From Halorubrum depositum (GTDB lineage: Archaea > Halobacteriota > Halobacteria > Halobacteriales > Haloferacaceae), in NCBI RefSeq assembly GCF_007671725.1, contig NZ_VCNM01000001.1:558001-622000 (forward strand): a stretch of 64,000 nucleotides of DNA. The letters run 5' to 3'. A model generated the notes under the pieces. The model was not told the origin of the DNA. It saw only the letters and a list, made by a program, of their open reading frames with translations, and did no database searches. Of this stretch, positions 1 to 11,899 are shown in pieces. Each line of letters begins with the position of its first letter. Positions within the stretch are counted from its first letter, which is position 1. Both the position numbers and the translations under genes were made by a program.

Positions 1-876
1 GGTCCGCGAGCCCGCCGCCTGCAGCTGGACGTCGACGTCGGCGTCCTCGGCCGCCTCGCGCGCGAGGGCGACGAGCGACGGGTGGTTCGCGCTCCCGCGG
101 CCGATCACCGGGCCGGCGCCGAGCTCGATCGGTCCCTGACGCTCGCGGTCGACGTCGGGGTTGTCGGTGGCGTGGGTGACGTCGACGGCGACGAACGCGT
201 CCACGTCGTCGAGGTCGACGCCGACCATTCGGGCGCCCTGGAGGCCGACCTCCTCTTGGACCGTGGAGACGGCGTACACGGTCGTCTCGACGTCGCGCTC
301 GGCCGCGCGGCGGAGCCCCTCCGCGGCCGCCCACGTCCCCGTGCGGTTGTCGATCCCGCGGGCGGCGATCCGGTCGCCGACCAGCTCCTCGAAGTCGGTC
401 GAGAAGGTGACGGGGTCGCCGACCTCGACGTGCTCACGGGCCTCCGCGGCGTCGGTCGCGCCGATATCGACGAACTGTCCGGCGATCTCCTCGTACTCCT
501 CGTCCGACGGGTCCCGCAGGTGGATCGCGGTCTGGCCGATCACGCCCTGGACGGGCTCGTCGGCGTGGACCGTGACGTGCTGGCCCTTCGAGACGGTGCG
601 GTCGGAGCCCCCGATCCGGGAGATCCGGAGGAAGCCGTCGTCCAGAACGTCGCGAACGATGAACCCGATCTCGTCGGCGTGGCCCGCGAGCGCGATCGTC
701 GGCGCGTCGGGGTCGCCCTCGTGGACGGCGACGGCGTTGCCGTAGGCGTCGACGGAGACGTCGTCCGCGAACGCCCGGGCGTAGTCGGCCCAGACCCGCT
801 GGCTCGGGGTCTCGAACCCGGAGGGACTGGCGGTCGCGAGCAGGTCGTCGAGGAACGTCCGGCCGCTCTCGTGCAT
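1..876 (-). CDS. M42 family glutamyl/tetrahedral aminopeptidase, C-terminus beyond window edge
   Basis: Cytosolic dinuclear metallo-aminopeptidase trimming peptides. 292 residues are visible from the ATG at 874-876 and the frame stays open through base 1, so the C-terminus is outside the window. M42 landmarks are readable: GHADEIGF (zinc His about residue 66, catalytic Asp 68), RGIDNRTG (bridging Asp), TVQEEVGLQGAR (adjacent Glu pair: catalytic base and ligand) and VDVTHATD (metal Asp), followed by a GRGSANHPS stretch. The start is chosen because the frame upstream lacks family similarity and MHESGRTFLDDL is a typical M42 beginning. It is divergent from the small membrane-protein gene to its right. 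Family assignment is secure; substrate preference cannot be read. Confidence 0.93.
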   Translation of the reverse strand, partial: MHESGRTFLDDLLATASPSGFETPSQRVWADYARAFADDVSVDAYGNAVAVHEGDPDAPTIALAGHADEIGFIVRDVLDDGFLRISRIGGSDRTVSKGQHVTVHADEPVQGVIGQTAIHLRDPSDEEYEEIAGQFVDIGATDAAEAREHVEVGDPVTFSTDFEELVGDRIAARGIDNRTGTWAAAEGLRRAAERDVETTVYAVSTVQEEVGLQGARMVGVDLDDVDAFVAVDVTHATDNPDVDRERQGPIELGAGPVIGRGSANHPSLVALAREAAEDADVDVQLQAAGSRT

Positions 877-1018
877 GCACGCGAGTGGCTCCGGACCGGC
901 CAAGAAAGCGCCGGTCCGCGAGTTCGACGGGGCCCTCCCGGCGATGCTCGACGAAACCGCACTGAACCGCGACGACCGCGCCGCCACGCATAAATCGTTG
1001 CCGTGCGAACGACGGGAT

Positions 1019-1309
1019 ATGACCGACTCGTCATTCACGCTGGTGGAGCTCCACCTCGGCGACGGCGACGTGCGAATCGGCCCGTTCGAACTGTTCGGTA
1101 CGGACGACGAGCCGGCCGAGTCGGATTCCGACTCGGAAGGAGAAGCGGAAGGCGGCGCCGACGCCGCCGACGCCGAAGCCGGCGGCGTGTCGGCGCTCTC
1201 GGTCGCCGGGCTCCTGCTTGCGCTGGCCGCGCTCGTCGCGGTCGCGGTCGGCGTCGTGAAGCTCCGCGGCGACGACGAGGTCCCCTCGGGCATCGCCGGC
1301 GACGAGTGA
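1019..1309 (+). CDS. small acidic single-pass membrane protein, unrecognised
   Basis: Encodes 96 residues beginning at ATG 1019. The N-terminal part reads like a small beta-rich segment (TLVELHLGDGDVRIGPFELFG), followed by an Asp/Glu/Ser-rich linker (about residues 28-55), one strong membrane helix (ALSVAGLLLALAALVAVAVGVV, about 60-80) and a short charged tail. The helix with flanking charges suggests a membrane-anchored protein, orientation unknown. An AT-rich patch (cataaatcg, 988-996) lies 25-30 bases upstream, fitting a leaderless transcript. I do not recognise a family; similar small proteins are common in haloarchaea. Confidence 0.72.
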   Translation: MTDSSFTLVELHLGDGDVRIGPFELFGTDDEPAESDSDSEGEAEGGADAADAEAGGVSALSVAGLLLALAALVAVAVGVVKLRGDDEVPSGIAGDE

Positions 1310-1354
1310 CCGAACCGACGCAAGCGATTTGAGTCGCGCACCCGTCCCGTGCGT

Positions 1355-2503
1355 ATGGACATCCTCCGAAGCCTACGCGCGGTCTCCGAGGCGTCCGGCA
1401 CCGGCGTCGTCGACTGGGACCGGGCCGCGGCGGCCGCGAAGGCGAGCACGGACCCCGGCTCGGTCGCGCTCACGCCGGGCGAGCGCGAGGGGTACGCCGC
1501 CGACGTCCGGGACGCCCGCACGCGGCTCGGCGAGGTCGCGGGGATCGCGTTCGACGTCCCCGACGAGATCGAGGTGCAGAACCGTCACCACTGGATCGAC
1601 GCGAGCGTCGACACGTTCCGGAACGTGATGGCGCCGATCGAGGCGGCGGCGACGGGGCAGACGGAAGCGAGCGGCGCCCCCGACGGACCGGCGACCGGTG
1701 GCGACTGGACGAGCGAAGGCCCGCTCGACCGAGTGCGAGAGCCGTTCGGCGGGGGACAAGGGAGCGCCAGCGGTGCCGGGGGGTCCGGTGAAATCGACGT
1801 TTTCGGCGGTCCGGGCGGCCCGATCGCCGCGTTCTCGCGCGACGTCTCGCGGGTCGCCAACACCGGGACGATGGCGTTCGCGCTCGGCTTCCTCGCGCGG
1901 AACGTCCTCGGGCAGTACGACCCGCTGCTGCTCGCGGACGAGCCGGACGCGGAGCACGGCCTCTACTTCGTCCACCCGAACATCGTGCGCGTCGCGGCGT
2001 CGCTCGACGTCGACTACCCGCGATTCCGCCGGTGGATCGCCTTCCACGAGGTGACGCACGCGGCCGAGTTCGGCGCGGCGCCGTGGCTCCCGGAGTACCT
2101 CGAGTCCCGCGTCGAACGCGGCGTCGAGGGGCTGACGGCCGGCGAGATGACGATCGGCGGGCTGGACACGGAGGCGTTCGCGGAGCTACAGGCGGCGATG
2201 ACGGCGGTCGAGGGGTACGCGGAGGTGTTGATGGACCGCGCGTTCGACGACGAGTACGCCGACCTGCGGCGCAAGCTCGACGAGCGCCGCGGGGGCGGCG
2301 GGCCGATCCGCCAGCTCGCCCAACGACTGCTCGGACTGGGGATGAAGCGCCGGCAGTACGAGCGGGGCGCCGCCTTCTTCCGACACGTCGCCGACGCGCG
2401 GGGGATCGAGGCCGCGGGCGCCGTCTGGGAGCGCCCCGAGAACCTCCCGACCGCGTCCGAGCTCGACGACCCCGAGGCGTGGCTGGTGCGGGTGAACCCG
2501 TGA
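1355..2503 (+). CDS. DUF2342-type zinc-dependent metalloprotease (F420-biosynthesis-associated family)
   Basis: 382 residues from ATG 1355; an in-frame GTG at 1349 is the alternative. The zincin motif HEVTH is at residues 231-235, followed by AAEFGAAPWLPEYL, a close match to the family's HEVTHALEF..PWL consensus. A Gly/Ser/Thr-rich loop (about residues 103-145) looks like a halophilic insertion. Known of the family: DUF2342 proteins occur in Actinobacteria and haloarchaea, both F420 producers, and are named by association with F420 genes; no substrate is established. cofC and cofG lie in this window but 39 kb away, so there is no operon link. Predicted cytoplasmic: no signal peptide is visible. 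Confidence 0.85.
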   Translation: MDILRSLRAVSEASGTGVVDWDRAAAAAKASTDPGSVALTPGEREGYAADVRDARTRLGEVAGIAFDVPDEIEVQNRHHWIDASVDTFRNVMAPIEAAATGQTEASGAPDGPATGGDWTSEGPLDRVREPFGGGQGSASGAGGSGEIDVFGGPGGPIAAFSRDVSRVANTGTMAFALGFLARNVLGQYDPLLLADEPDAEHGLYFVHPNIVRVAASLDVDYPRFRRWIAFHEVTHAAEFGAAPWLPEYLESRVERGVEGLTAGEMTIGGLDTEAFAELQAAMTAVEGYAEVLMDRAFDDEYADLRRKLDERRGGGGPIRQLAQRLLGLGMKRRQYERGAAFFRHVADARGIEAAGAVWERPENLPTASELDDPEAWLVRVNP

Positions 2504-2519
2504 CGGCCGACGCCGCGAG

Positions 2520-2987
2520 TTAGGACAGATCGAGCGCTATCGGCGTCTCTCCGCCGAGGTTATCGCTCACCGGACATCGCCGCTCGACGCGGGCGAGCCA
2601 CTCCTCGCGGGTGTCGTCACCGACCGGGTCGCCGTCTCGCGACCGAAGCTCCGCCCGAACCGACGCGCGGATCTCCTGGAAGCCGGCGCGCGAGTCGACG
2701 GCAGCGCCCTGGAACGTCGCGAGGTCGAGGTCCCCCTCGAGGTCGACGGTCAGTTCGGCGATTTCGAGCTCCATCCCGTCCGCGACGAGGCGACCGACGA
2801 TGCTCAGACAGCCGCCCAGCGAGCCGAGCAGGTACTCGACCGGATTGGGGCCCGCGTCGGTGCCGCCGAGCGAGTCCGGCTCGTCGATGGCGAACTCGAA
2901 GTGGCGGGTCTCCGCGCGGACCCGGGTTCCCTCCTCTAATTCGGTGCGGGCGTCGAACGTCGCGATCTGCTGAGATGAGTCGCTCAT
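2520..2987 (-). CDS. OsmC family protein
   Basis: 155-residue OsmC/Ohr-fold protein; such proteins reduce organic hydroperoxides or act in sulfur and osmotic stress handling. The segment PNPVEYLLGSLGGCLSIVGRLVADG holds the conserved first active-site Cys, and RRCPVSDNL holds the second, so the thiol pair of peroxidase-type members is kept. The start at ATG 2987 gives MSDSSQQIATF; an ATG ten codons upstream would add a non-conserved extension. It ends 16 bases after the convergent protease stop. Confidence 0.88.
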   Translation of the reverse strand: MSDSSQQIATFDARTELEEGTRVRAETRHFEFAIDEPDSLGGTDAGPNPVEYLLGSLGGCLSIVGRLVADGMELEIAELTVDLEGDLDLATFQGAAVDSRAGFQEIRASVRAELRSRDGDPVGDDTREEWLARVERRCPVSDNLGGETPIALDLS

Positions 2988-3049
2988 ACGCGTCGATACG
3001 CGCGGTTCGAACATCAACCGGGGGGAGCGTTCTCACGCCGAGAGACCGG

Positions 3050-3544
3050 CTACGCCAGCCGCTTGTCGTGGAACGCTCGGATGACGTCTTGCCGGGCGAT
3101 GATCCCGACGATCCGTCCGTCGTCGTCCACGACCGGAACCCGATTGATGTCGGGGTCGTCGCCGACGAGCAGGTCGAGCACCTCGTCGATCGAGGCGTCG
3201 GGGGTGACCGTCGCCACGTCGGTGCTCATCACGTCGGAGATCGGGCGGTCGGCGTTCCGGACCATGTCCACGCCCAGATCGAGGTCGGCCCACGGCGCCT
3301 TCACCTGATACGTGAGCGTGTCGACGAACGGGGGGAGCCCGATCGGGATCCACAGCGTCTCGTCGTCGGGCTCGAAGAGGTCGACGAGGTCCGACTCGGT
3401 GACGACGCCGACCACGCGGTCCTCGTCGTCGACGACGGGGAAGCCGCTGAACTCGTAGCGGGCGAACTTCTTGAACGCGTCGGCGACGTCGTCGTCGGGG
3501 GCGACCGTCTTCACCTCGGTCTCCATCAGGTCACGCGCTTGCAT
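3050..3544 (-). CDS. CBS domain protein (two CBS motifs)
   Basis: 164 residues made almost entirely of a CBS pair: the first motif (about residues 5-60) includes FPVVDDEDRVVGVVTESDLV, the second (about 100-158) includes VPVVDDDGRIVGIIARQDVI. CBS pairs bind adenosyl ligands such as AMP, ATP or SAM and sense energy state. There is no attached catalytic or transport domain, so this would be a stand-alone regulatory module; the partner cannot be inferred. The segment between motifs carries a short insertion. It sits downstream of the S-layer gene on the same strand, 148 bases away with an AT-rich patch and a hairpin between them, so separate transcription is likely. Confidence 0.9.
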   Translation of the reverse strand: MQARDLMETEVKTVAPDDDVADAFKKFARYEFSGFPVVDDEDRVVGVVTESDLVDLFEPDDETLWIPIGLPPFVDTLTYQVKAPWADLDLGVDMVRNADRPISDVMSTDVATVTPDASIDEVLDLLVGDDPDINRVPVVDDDGRIVGIIARQDVIRAFHDKRLA

Positions 3545-3643
3545 ACCGTCGCCGAGGCGGTCTGGGGGTGTAGGCGTTTCGACCGTGCGACGCGTCTGGC
3601 CGTCGCTGGGCGGTCGAGTCCGATAAAGAAGTGCCGCAAGGAG

Positions 3644-3661
3644 TCGGCCCGCGAGGGCCGA
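3644..3661 (-). terminator. GC hairpin downstream of S-layer gene
   Basis: A perfect 7-bp stem (tcggccc / gggccga) with a gcga loop lies 31 bases after the S-layer stop, followed on the minus strand by a pyrimidine-rich stretch (cttcttta, 3629-3636). The position and shape suit an end point for a highly transcribed gene. Archaeal termination does not require hairpins, so this is only a candidate. Confidence 0.35.
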
Positions 3662-3692
3662 TAGTTATCGAGCGTGGAGTGTCGCTGCTGCG

Positions 3693-6533
<2,841 letters not shown>

Positions 6534-6693
6534 TGTTAGTTGTGTTTCGCGTCGACCACAGCAGCTTTCCCCTCACCTGACGCCCGATCTTCGTCGCCGC
6601 CAACAATCTCGTCAGAGTGCGACCGGACTCGGTGCATGGTACTCAGTACTGCAGTCATTTGGGTAGGGGTTGCAAGCGAAACATACAGCGTTC

Positions 6694-6704
6694 GCTATAA
6701 ATAC
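6694..6704 (-). promoter_or_regulatory. TATA box of the S-layer gene, long leader
   Basis: The minus strand reads AGTATTTATAG, a near-ideal archaeal TATA element. Placing transcription start 25-27 bases downstream puts it near 6672, giving about 140 nt of untranslated leader before the ATG at 6533. Most other genes here look leaderless, so this is exceptional; abundant haloarchaeal S-layer mRNAs are known to carry leaders. No strong Shine-Dalgarno sits directly before the start; a gaggggaaa stretch lies near 6570-6580. Confidence 0.7.
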
Positions 6705-7071
6705 TTTGTGTGGTGTTTAGGGTGTGTGAACCCATCACAATGGCTCGTTGGGGCCTGAGACGGCCGATCAGCTATTGAGCGGGGATCGCGGCGAGTCGCA
6801 ATCTGGCATAAATATCGCTATCGAGACAAAATCGCGGGGTGAGTTCTTAGCGCGCGTACGTACGAGAGAAACACAAAGCAACGCTGAAGCGACCGCTGAA
6901 CTGCGCTGTCACGGCGACACGTCCATCGGCGCTTCAGCGTCTGACAAGAGACAGTTGATTGGGATATAATTACGGCTTACCTCAGTTGTTGTCACTCCGC
7001 CGTCGTATTTCGCGCGAAGAGCACACTCAGAAGGTAACGCCGCGGCTGGCCGTTGTAACGAACTGGGGTAG
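6705..7071. other. gene-free AT-richer stretch with an 11-bp inverted repeat
   Basis: No convincing coding frame is seen between the S-layer promoter and tRNA-Met. The stretch is AT-richer than its surroundings. It holds a perfect inverted repeat, acgctgaagcg at 6881-6891 and its complement at 6930-6940, with a smaller tgtc/gaca pairing inside the 38-base loop, and several TATA-like runs (cataaatatcg near 6810; gatataatta near 6963). It may hold regulatory sites or a small RNA, but nothing can be named. Confidence 0.4.
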
Positions 7072-7225
7072 TGGCCGGGGTGGGCTCCGAACCCACGATC
7101 TCCGCATGTCCCAGGTCCGAGGCTCGGCGGAGCCACGGGAAGGACGCGGACGCTTCCAAGGCGTCACCGCACCGAATCTCCGAACCCTATGAGTGCGGCG
7201 CTATGTCCAGCTAAGCCACCCGGCC
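7072..7225 (-). tRNA. tRNA-Met(CAU), elongator, with 80-nt intron
   Basis: Minus-strand cloverleaf: acceptor GGCCGGG pairs with CCCGGCC, discriminator A; D-arm GCTTAGCTGGACATAGC; anticodon stem CCGCA/TGCGG; loop CTCATA-intron-A with anticodon CAT (7189-7191); T-arm GTGGG TTCGGAG CCCAC. The exons sum to 74 nt and the gap of 80 nt (7108-7187) sits between positions 37 and 38, the canonical archaeal intron site. Haloarchaeal elongator tRNA-Met is known to carry an intron of similar length, cut by the splicing endonuclease at a bulge-helix-bulge. No CCA is encoded. Confidence 0.93.
7108..7187 (-). other. archaeal tRNA intron (position 37/38)
   Basis: 80-nt insertion after A37 of the anticodon loop, bounded by exon ends that form a perfect 5-bp anticodon stem when it is removed. 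Its 5' part on the minus strand, GGGTTCGGAGATTCGG, and the 3' part ending ...CTGGGAC can fold as an extended helix expected for bulge-helix-bulge recognition. Confidence 0.85.
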
Positions 7226-7251
7226 TCACCTTCTCGTACCGCGATGAGACC

Positions 7252-7259
7252 CTTTAAGC
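7252..7259 (-). promoter_or_regulatory. TATA box for tRNA-Met
   Basis: The minus strand reads GCTTAAAG centred 30 bases before the mature 5' end at 7225, which is where a TATA box giving a very short or absent 5' leader should be. Confidence 0.6.
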
Positions 7260-7392
7260 TTCCCATCCGTCGGAGGGATGTGAGGCGGTGACAGAGGGCG
7301 GCGACGGGGCCGCCGGTCGCGGCGGTGCCCGAGGTGACCGATCCGAGAATCGGACCCCGCGGATTTATGCGGGACGGGGAAAATTCCGGGGT

Positions 7393-8793
7393 ATGAGCCT
7401 TCCCGACCTGCTCGCGGAGACCGTCGGCGACGAGGACGCCGTCGCCGAGGTCTCGCTGGGAGGAGACGACCGGCTCGCGGTGACGCCGACGCGGACGCTC
7501 GTCTATCGCGGCGACGGGCTGCTGTCGGACGAGTCGGTCGCGGAGTACTCCCACGACGTCGAGCGCATCGCGGTCTCGACGGGCCGCCGCAAGGCGAAAC
7601 TCACCCTCGGCTACGGCCTCGACGGCGACGAGACCCTCTCGCTGCCGGCGAAGCGCGCCGACGAGGCGCTCCACCCGATCCTCGCCGGCGTCCTCTCGGC
7701 GACCGGCGTCACCGACCCCGGCGAGTCGGTCCTCCGCACCTTCCGCTTCTCGGAGCTCACCCTCGTCGTCACCAGCGACCGACTGGTCAAACACGTCGGC
7801 TCCGCCGTCTGGGACGACGAGTTCGAGGAGTTCCCGTTCGCCGACCTCACCGACCTCGACTTCGAGGAGGGGACGGTCGCGACCGCGGTCGTGCTCGCCC
7901 ACGGCGGCCGCTCCGAGCGCTTCAAGGCCCCCAACGAGTCCGCCCGCGCGCTCCGCGAAACCCTCGTGGACGCCGTCTGCGCGTACCACGGCGTCGACAG
8001 TCTGGAGGAGTTCCGCGTCACCGTCGCCGACGACGAGGAGCCCCAGGCCGACGCGGACGCCGACGGCGCGACCGACTTCGGCGAGGGGCCCGACCCCCTC
8101 TCCGCCTCGCCCGTCGCCGACGCGGAGGCCGAAGCGGAGGCGGCGGCCGGGACGCGAGCCGACACCGAGCCGGGGACGAACGCCGAGCCGGGGACGGACG
8201 CCGAGAGCGACGCGGACGCGGCGGCGGACCCCCTCTCGGCGGGGGTCGGCGACGCCGATCCGACCGCCGCGACGGGCGCCACGGAGGACGACCCCGCGGG
8301 CGCGTCCGCGACCGACGTCGCCGGCGCCGAACCCGGAGACGACCCCGGTCCCGTCGACGACGCCGACTCCGGTGACGGTCCCGACCCGCTGGGCGAGACC
8401 GCCGGGAGCGCGAGCGACGACGCCGTCGCCGGTCGCGCGGCCGACGCCGACCCGCTGGCCGAGAGCCCGGCCGAGGAATCGGCGGTCGACGTCGACCCGG
8501 GAGACGGCGCTGACTTCGCGAGCGACACCGCCGGGGAGCCGCCCGCGGAGGGGACCGCCCCGTCCGATGGGGCCGCGCCGGCCGACTCCGACGAGCCCGC
8601 CGCGCGAGAGGGCGCGGCGCCGACCGACGACGGCTTCGACGGGTCCCCGTTCGAGACCGCGGGCGTCGAGGGCGAGGACCTCGCAACGGAGGTTGCCGAG
8701 CTCCGCCGCGTCGTCGAGGAGCAGTCCGAGCGGCTCGACAGGCAGTCGGCGCTCATCGAACGGCTGATCGAGGAACTCCGGCGCGGGCGCTGA
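7393..8793 (+). CDS. uncharacterised protein: PH-like N-terminal domains, acidic linker, coiled-coil tail
   Basis: 466 residues from ATG 7393. Residues 1-215 look like two tandem beta-rich PH-like folds: LAVTPTRTLVYRGDGLL...YSHDVERIAVSTG and LTLVVTSDRLVKHVGS...FPFADLTDLDFEEG resemble bacterial PH domains in which a sensed surface is followed by a WxxxF/D-type helix. Then comes about 200 residues of Asp/Glu/Ala/Gly low complexity with repeated ADPLSA/PDPLG-type phrases, and a C-terminal coiled coil (LATEVAELRRVVEEQSERLDRQSALIERLIEELRRGR). The coiled coil suggests oligomerisation. No catalytic motif or signal peptide is visible. I do not recognise a characterised family. Confidence 0.8.
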   Translation: MSLPDLLAETVGDEDAVAEVSLGGDDRLAVTPTRTLVYRGDGLLSDESVAEYSHDVERIAVSTGRRKAKLTLGYGLDGDETLSLPAKRADEALHPILAGVLSATGVTDPGESVLRTFRFSELTLVVTSDRLVKHVGSAVWDDEFEEFPFADLTDLDFEEGTVATAVVLAHGGRSERFKAPNESARALRETLVDAVCAYHGVDSLEEFRVTVADDEEPQADADADGATDFGEGPDPLSASPVADAEAEAEAAAGTRADTEPGTNAEPGTDAESDADAAADPLSAGVGDADPTAATGATEDDPAGASATDVAGAEPGDDPGPVDDADSGDGPDPLGETAGSASDDAVAGRAADADPLAESPAEESAVDVDPGDGADFASDTAGEPPAEGTAPSDGAAPADSDEPAAREGAAPTDDGFDGSPFETAGVEGEDLATEVAELRRVVEEQSERLDRQSALIERLIEELRRGR

Positions 8794-8877
8794 GACCGGG
8801 ACCGCCGTCCGGGTCCGGTTCTCCGAATCGATAGCCGCGGAGGTGCATTTTTAACGCCGACGACGAATACGGAGGAA

Positions 8878-10101
8878 GTGACCGCACGACTCGGCCCCTG
8901 GATCGACGCGACGCTGGGCGGTGTCGCCACGACGGAGGCCCGGCTCGCCGTGACGGTCGGCATTCTCCTCCTGACGGCGCTTATCGGATGGCTGCTGCTC
9001 CCCCGGATCGTCCGCGCCGGCGAGCGGGTGACCGCGGACCGGCTGGAGCGCTTCCTCGACGGGCGCGGAGAGTCCTCCGTCGAGACGCTCCGCGAGGCGG
9101 TACCCGTCTCGTTCGGCTTACGGCTGCTCGTCGGCCTGCTGCAGCTCGCGCTGTTCGCGCTCGCCGCCGTCGCCGTGCTGACGCTGTGGGGGCAGTTCGC
9201 GGTCGTCGTCGCGGTGCTCCCCGTCGCGGAGAACGCCGCGACGGTCGCCGGGCGGGCCGTCCTCTCGGCGCTCCTGCTCGGCGGCGCCTACGTCGCGAGC
9301 GACGTGTTAGAGGAGTACGTCGCGGACCTCTCGGACGACAGCGACCGCATCACGGCCCACCAGGAGCAGCTCCTCACCCGGATCATGCAGGTCGGCCTGC
9401 TCGTGATCGCGGGCGTCACCGTCCTCGGCATCTGGGGCGTCAACCTCGGCGGCCTGCTCGTCGGGGCGGGCTTCCTCGGGATCGTGCTCGGGATGGCGGC
9501 CAGACAGACCCTCGGCTCGCTCATCGCCGGCTTCGTGCTGATGTTCGCGCGCCCGTTCGAGATCGGCGACTGGGTCGAGATCGGCGACCAGGAGGGGTTC
9601 GTCACCGAGATCACGATCATGAACACCCACATGCGGAACTTCGACGGCGAGTACGTCGTCGTCCCGAACGACCTGGTCACCAACCAGGCGATCACCAACC
9701 GGAGCCGCGAGGGCCGGCTCCGCATCCACATGGAGGTCGGCATCGGCTACGACGACGACCCCGACGCCGCCAGCGAGATCGCCGAGGACGTCCTGACGGA
9801 GATCGACACGGTCGCCAACAACCCGAAGCCGTACGTCATCCCCTCCGGCTTCGGCGACTCCGCGATCCTGCTCGACCTGCGGTTCTGGATCGACCCGCCG
9901 ACGCCGCAGGCCCGGTGGCGCTCGAAGGCCAGCGCCGTCGAGCTGATCCAGGACCGGTTCGCCGACGCCGGGATCTCCATCCCGTACCCGCAGCGGACCG
10001 TCTCGTACCCGCCGGAGACGGGGGAGGCGGACGAGACGGTCGAGCGCGTCGAGCGCTTGGACGGCGACGGGAAGAACCGCGCGAGCGACCGCCCCGCCTA
10101 G
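8878..10101 (+). CDS. MscS family mechanosensitive ion channel
   Basis: 407-residue inner-membrane channel releasing solutes on hypo-osmotic shock. Several N-terminal membrane helices (about 18-40, 75-110, 120-145, 165-195) lead into the pore-lining TM3 region GLLVGAGFLGIVLGMAARQTLGSLIAGF, rich in Gly/Ala as in MscS, then the beta domain FEIGDWVEIGDQEGFVTEITIMNTHMRNFDGEYVVVPN and an alpha/beta C-terminal cap. The GTG start at 8878 follows ggaggaa, a plausible Shine-Dalgarno. A second MscS homologue is at 42737. Confidence 0.95.
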   Translation: MTARLGPWIDATLGGVATTEARLAVTVGILLLTALIGWLLLPRIVRAGERVTADRLERFLDGRGESSVETLREAVPVSFGLRLLVGLLQLALFALAAVAVLTLWGQFAVVVAVLPVAENAATVAGRAVLSALLLGGAYVASDVLEEYVADLSDDSDRITAHQEQLLTRIMQVGLLVIAGVTVLGIWGVNLGGLLVGAGFLGIVLGMAARQTLGSLIAGFVLMFARPFEIGDWVEIGDQEGFVTEITIMNTHMRNFDGEYVVVPNDLVTNQAITNRSREGRLRIHMEVGIGYDDDPDAASEIAEDVLTEIDTVANNPKPYVIPSGFGDSAILLDLRFWIDPPTPQARWRSKASAVELIQDRFADAGISIPYPQRTVSYPPETGEADETVERVERLDGDGKNRASDRPA

Positions 10102-10138
10102 AGGGACCGTTACCGCCCCCTCACCGCACGTACCGCCC

Positions 10139-11899
10139 TCACCGGTCCCGCCCGAACCCGGCCGCGAACGTCGCCTCGTCGACCGACAGGACCGTCGGCC
10201 GCCCGTGGGGACACGAGTACGGCCGGTCGCACTCGCCGAGCCGGTCCAAAAGCGAGCGCTGCTCGCCGCGCGACAGCCCCCCGATCTCCCCGCGCTTCAG
10301 CGACGGGTGACACGCCAGGTCGGCGAGCAGCGCCTCCCGGGCGTCCCGCGGCGACTCGCCGCCCGCGAGGGTCGCGAGCGCGTCGCGGAACGCGTCCGCG
10401 TCGGCCGCCCGCCCGAACGGCGCCGGGACGGTCCGGAGCCTGACGGTCCCCCCGCCGAACGGCTCCGCCTCGAAGCCGAGCGCGTCCAGCGCGTCGCCGT
10501 GCGCCTCCGCGGCCGCCGCCTCGTCGGCCGACAGCGAGACGGTCGCGGGCGGGTCGAGCGCGGCCGTCGGCACCGGCTCATCCGAAAAGGCCCGCGAGAG
10601 CCGCTCGTAGTTCACGCGCTCGTGGGCGGCGTGGCCGTCGACGACCAGTAGCTCGTCGCCCGCCTCGACGAGGAGGTAGAGGTCGCGGAAGACGCCGACC
10701 GGGTCCGCCTCCGCGAAGGTCCCGGGCCGCTCGCCCGCCTCCCCGCCGACCGGGTCGAGCGCTGACTCGATCCCGGTGTCCACGTCCCCCTTTCGCCGGA
10801 GGTCGGCGCCCGTGAGCGCGTCCGCGACGGCCGACTCGACCGCGTCCGCGACCCGGTCGGCGTCGCGCAGCCCGACCTCGCGCTTCGCGGGGTGGACGTT
10901 CGGGTCCACGCGGGCGGGCGGCACCGCGACGTCGACGGCGGCCACCGGCTCGCGCCCGTCCGGGATCAGGCGCCCGTACCCGGCCCGGACCGCGGCCGCG
11001 AGCCTGTCGTTCCGCACGGGACGCCCGTTCACCGACACCCGGACGTGGTCGCGGGAGGCCCGCGTCACCGAGGGGTACGCGAGCGCGCCGGCGACGTCGA
11101 CGGAGAGCGGTTCCCCCCCGTCCGTCCCGACGTCGACGCCCGCCGCGAGCTCGGTCGACCGGCTGGCGGTGTCGCGGTCGTAGACGCCGAACAGCGCGTC
11201 CGTGACGCCGGTTCCCGGCGTCGACAGCGTGGTCGACCCGTCGTGGTCCAGCGCGAACGCGACGCCGGGGTTCGCGAGCGCGTAGTCGGCGACAAGCGAC
11301 GAGACCCGCGCGAACTCGGCGGCCGCCCCCGCGAGCGACTCCCGGCGCGCCGGGCGGGTCGCGAACAGGTCCTCGACGACGACCGTGGTTCCGCGGGCGC
11401 GCCCGGCGTCGGCCACGTCAATATCGCCTCCCTCGTCCTCTCCCGTCGCCCGCGTCCCGTCGACGACCACTCGCGTCCCCACGGCGTCGCCGTCGCTGGT
11501 CGTCAGTTCGAGCCGCGCGGCGTCGGCGATCGCGGCCAGCGCCTCGCCGCGGAAGCCGAGCGACGCGACGCCGACCGGGTCGCCGTCGGGCGCGAGCTTG
11601 CTCGTCGCGTGGCGCTCGACCGCGCGGCGGGCGTCCGCGCGGGACATCCCGCGGCCGTCGTCGGCGACCCGGATCCGGTCGGTGCCGTCGCCGTCGACCG
11701 CGACCTCGACCGCGGAGGCGCCGGCGTCGAGCGCGTTGTCGATCAGCTCGCCGACGACCCGCGCCGGCCGGGTGACCACCTCGCCGGCGGCGATCCGGTC
11801 GACCGTGGCGGAGTCGAGCCGGCGGACGCGGGGGGCCTCCCGGGCCGGCCTCGCGGTCTCGTCCGACCGGTCCCCGCCGGCGCGCTCCTCACCCGCCAT
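10139..11899 (-). CDS. mutL: DNA mismatch repair protein MutL
   Basis: 586 residues. The N-terminal GHKL ATPase has all motifs: [45 protein letters not shown] and [11 protein letters not shown]; the C-terminal half has the dimerisation domain with [12 protein letters not shown] and ends [30 protein letters not shown], close to the MutL C-terminal zinc/PIP-region signature. MutL couples MutS mismatch recognition to excision. Its start overlaps the 3' end of mutS by 11 bases, so the two are co-transcribed and probably translationally coupled. Residues 295-380 hold an acidic halophilic linker. Confidence 0.97.
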   Translation of the reverse strand: MAGEERAGGDRSDETARPAREAPRVRRLDSATVDRIAAGEVVTRPARVVGELIDNALDAGASAVEVAVDGDGTDRIRVADDGRGMSRADARRAVERHATSKLAPDGDPVGVASLGFRGEALAAIADAARLELTTSDGDAVGTRVVVDGTRATGEDEGGDIDVADAGRARGTTVVVEDLFATRPARRESLAGAAAEFARVSSLVADYALANPGVAFALDHDGSTTLSTPGTGVTDALFGVYDRDTASRSTELAAGVDVGTDGGEPLSVDVAGALAYPSVTRASRDHVRVSVNGRPVRNDRLAAAVRAGYGRLIPDGREPVAAVDVAVPPARVDPNVHPAKREVGLRDADRVADAVESAVADALTGADLRRKGDVDTGIESALDPVGGEAGERPGTFAEADPVGVFRDLYLLVEAGDELLVVDGHAAHERVNYERLSRAFSDEPVPTAALDPPATVSLSADEAAAAEAHGDALDALGFEAEPFGGGTVRLRTVPAPFGRAADADAFRDALATLAGGESPRDAREALLADLACHPSLKRGEIGGLSRGEQRSLLDRLGECDRPYSCPHGRPTVLSVDEATFAAGFGRDR

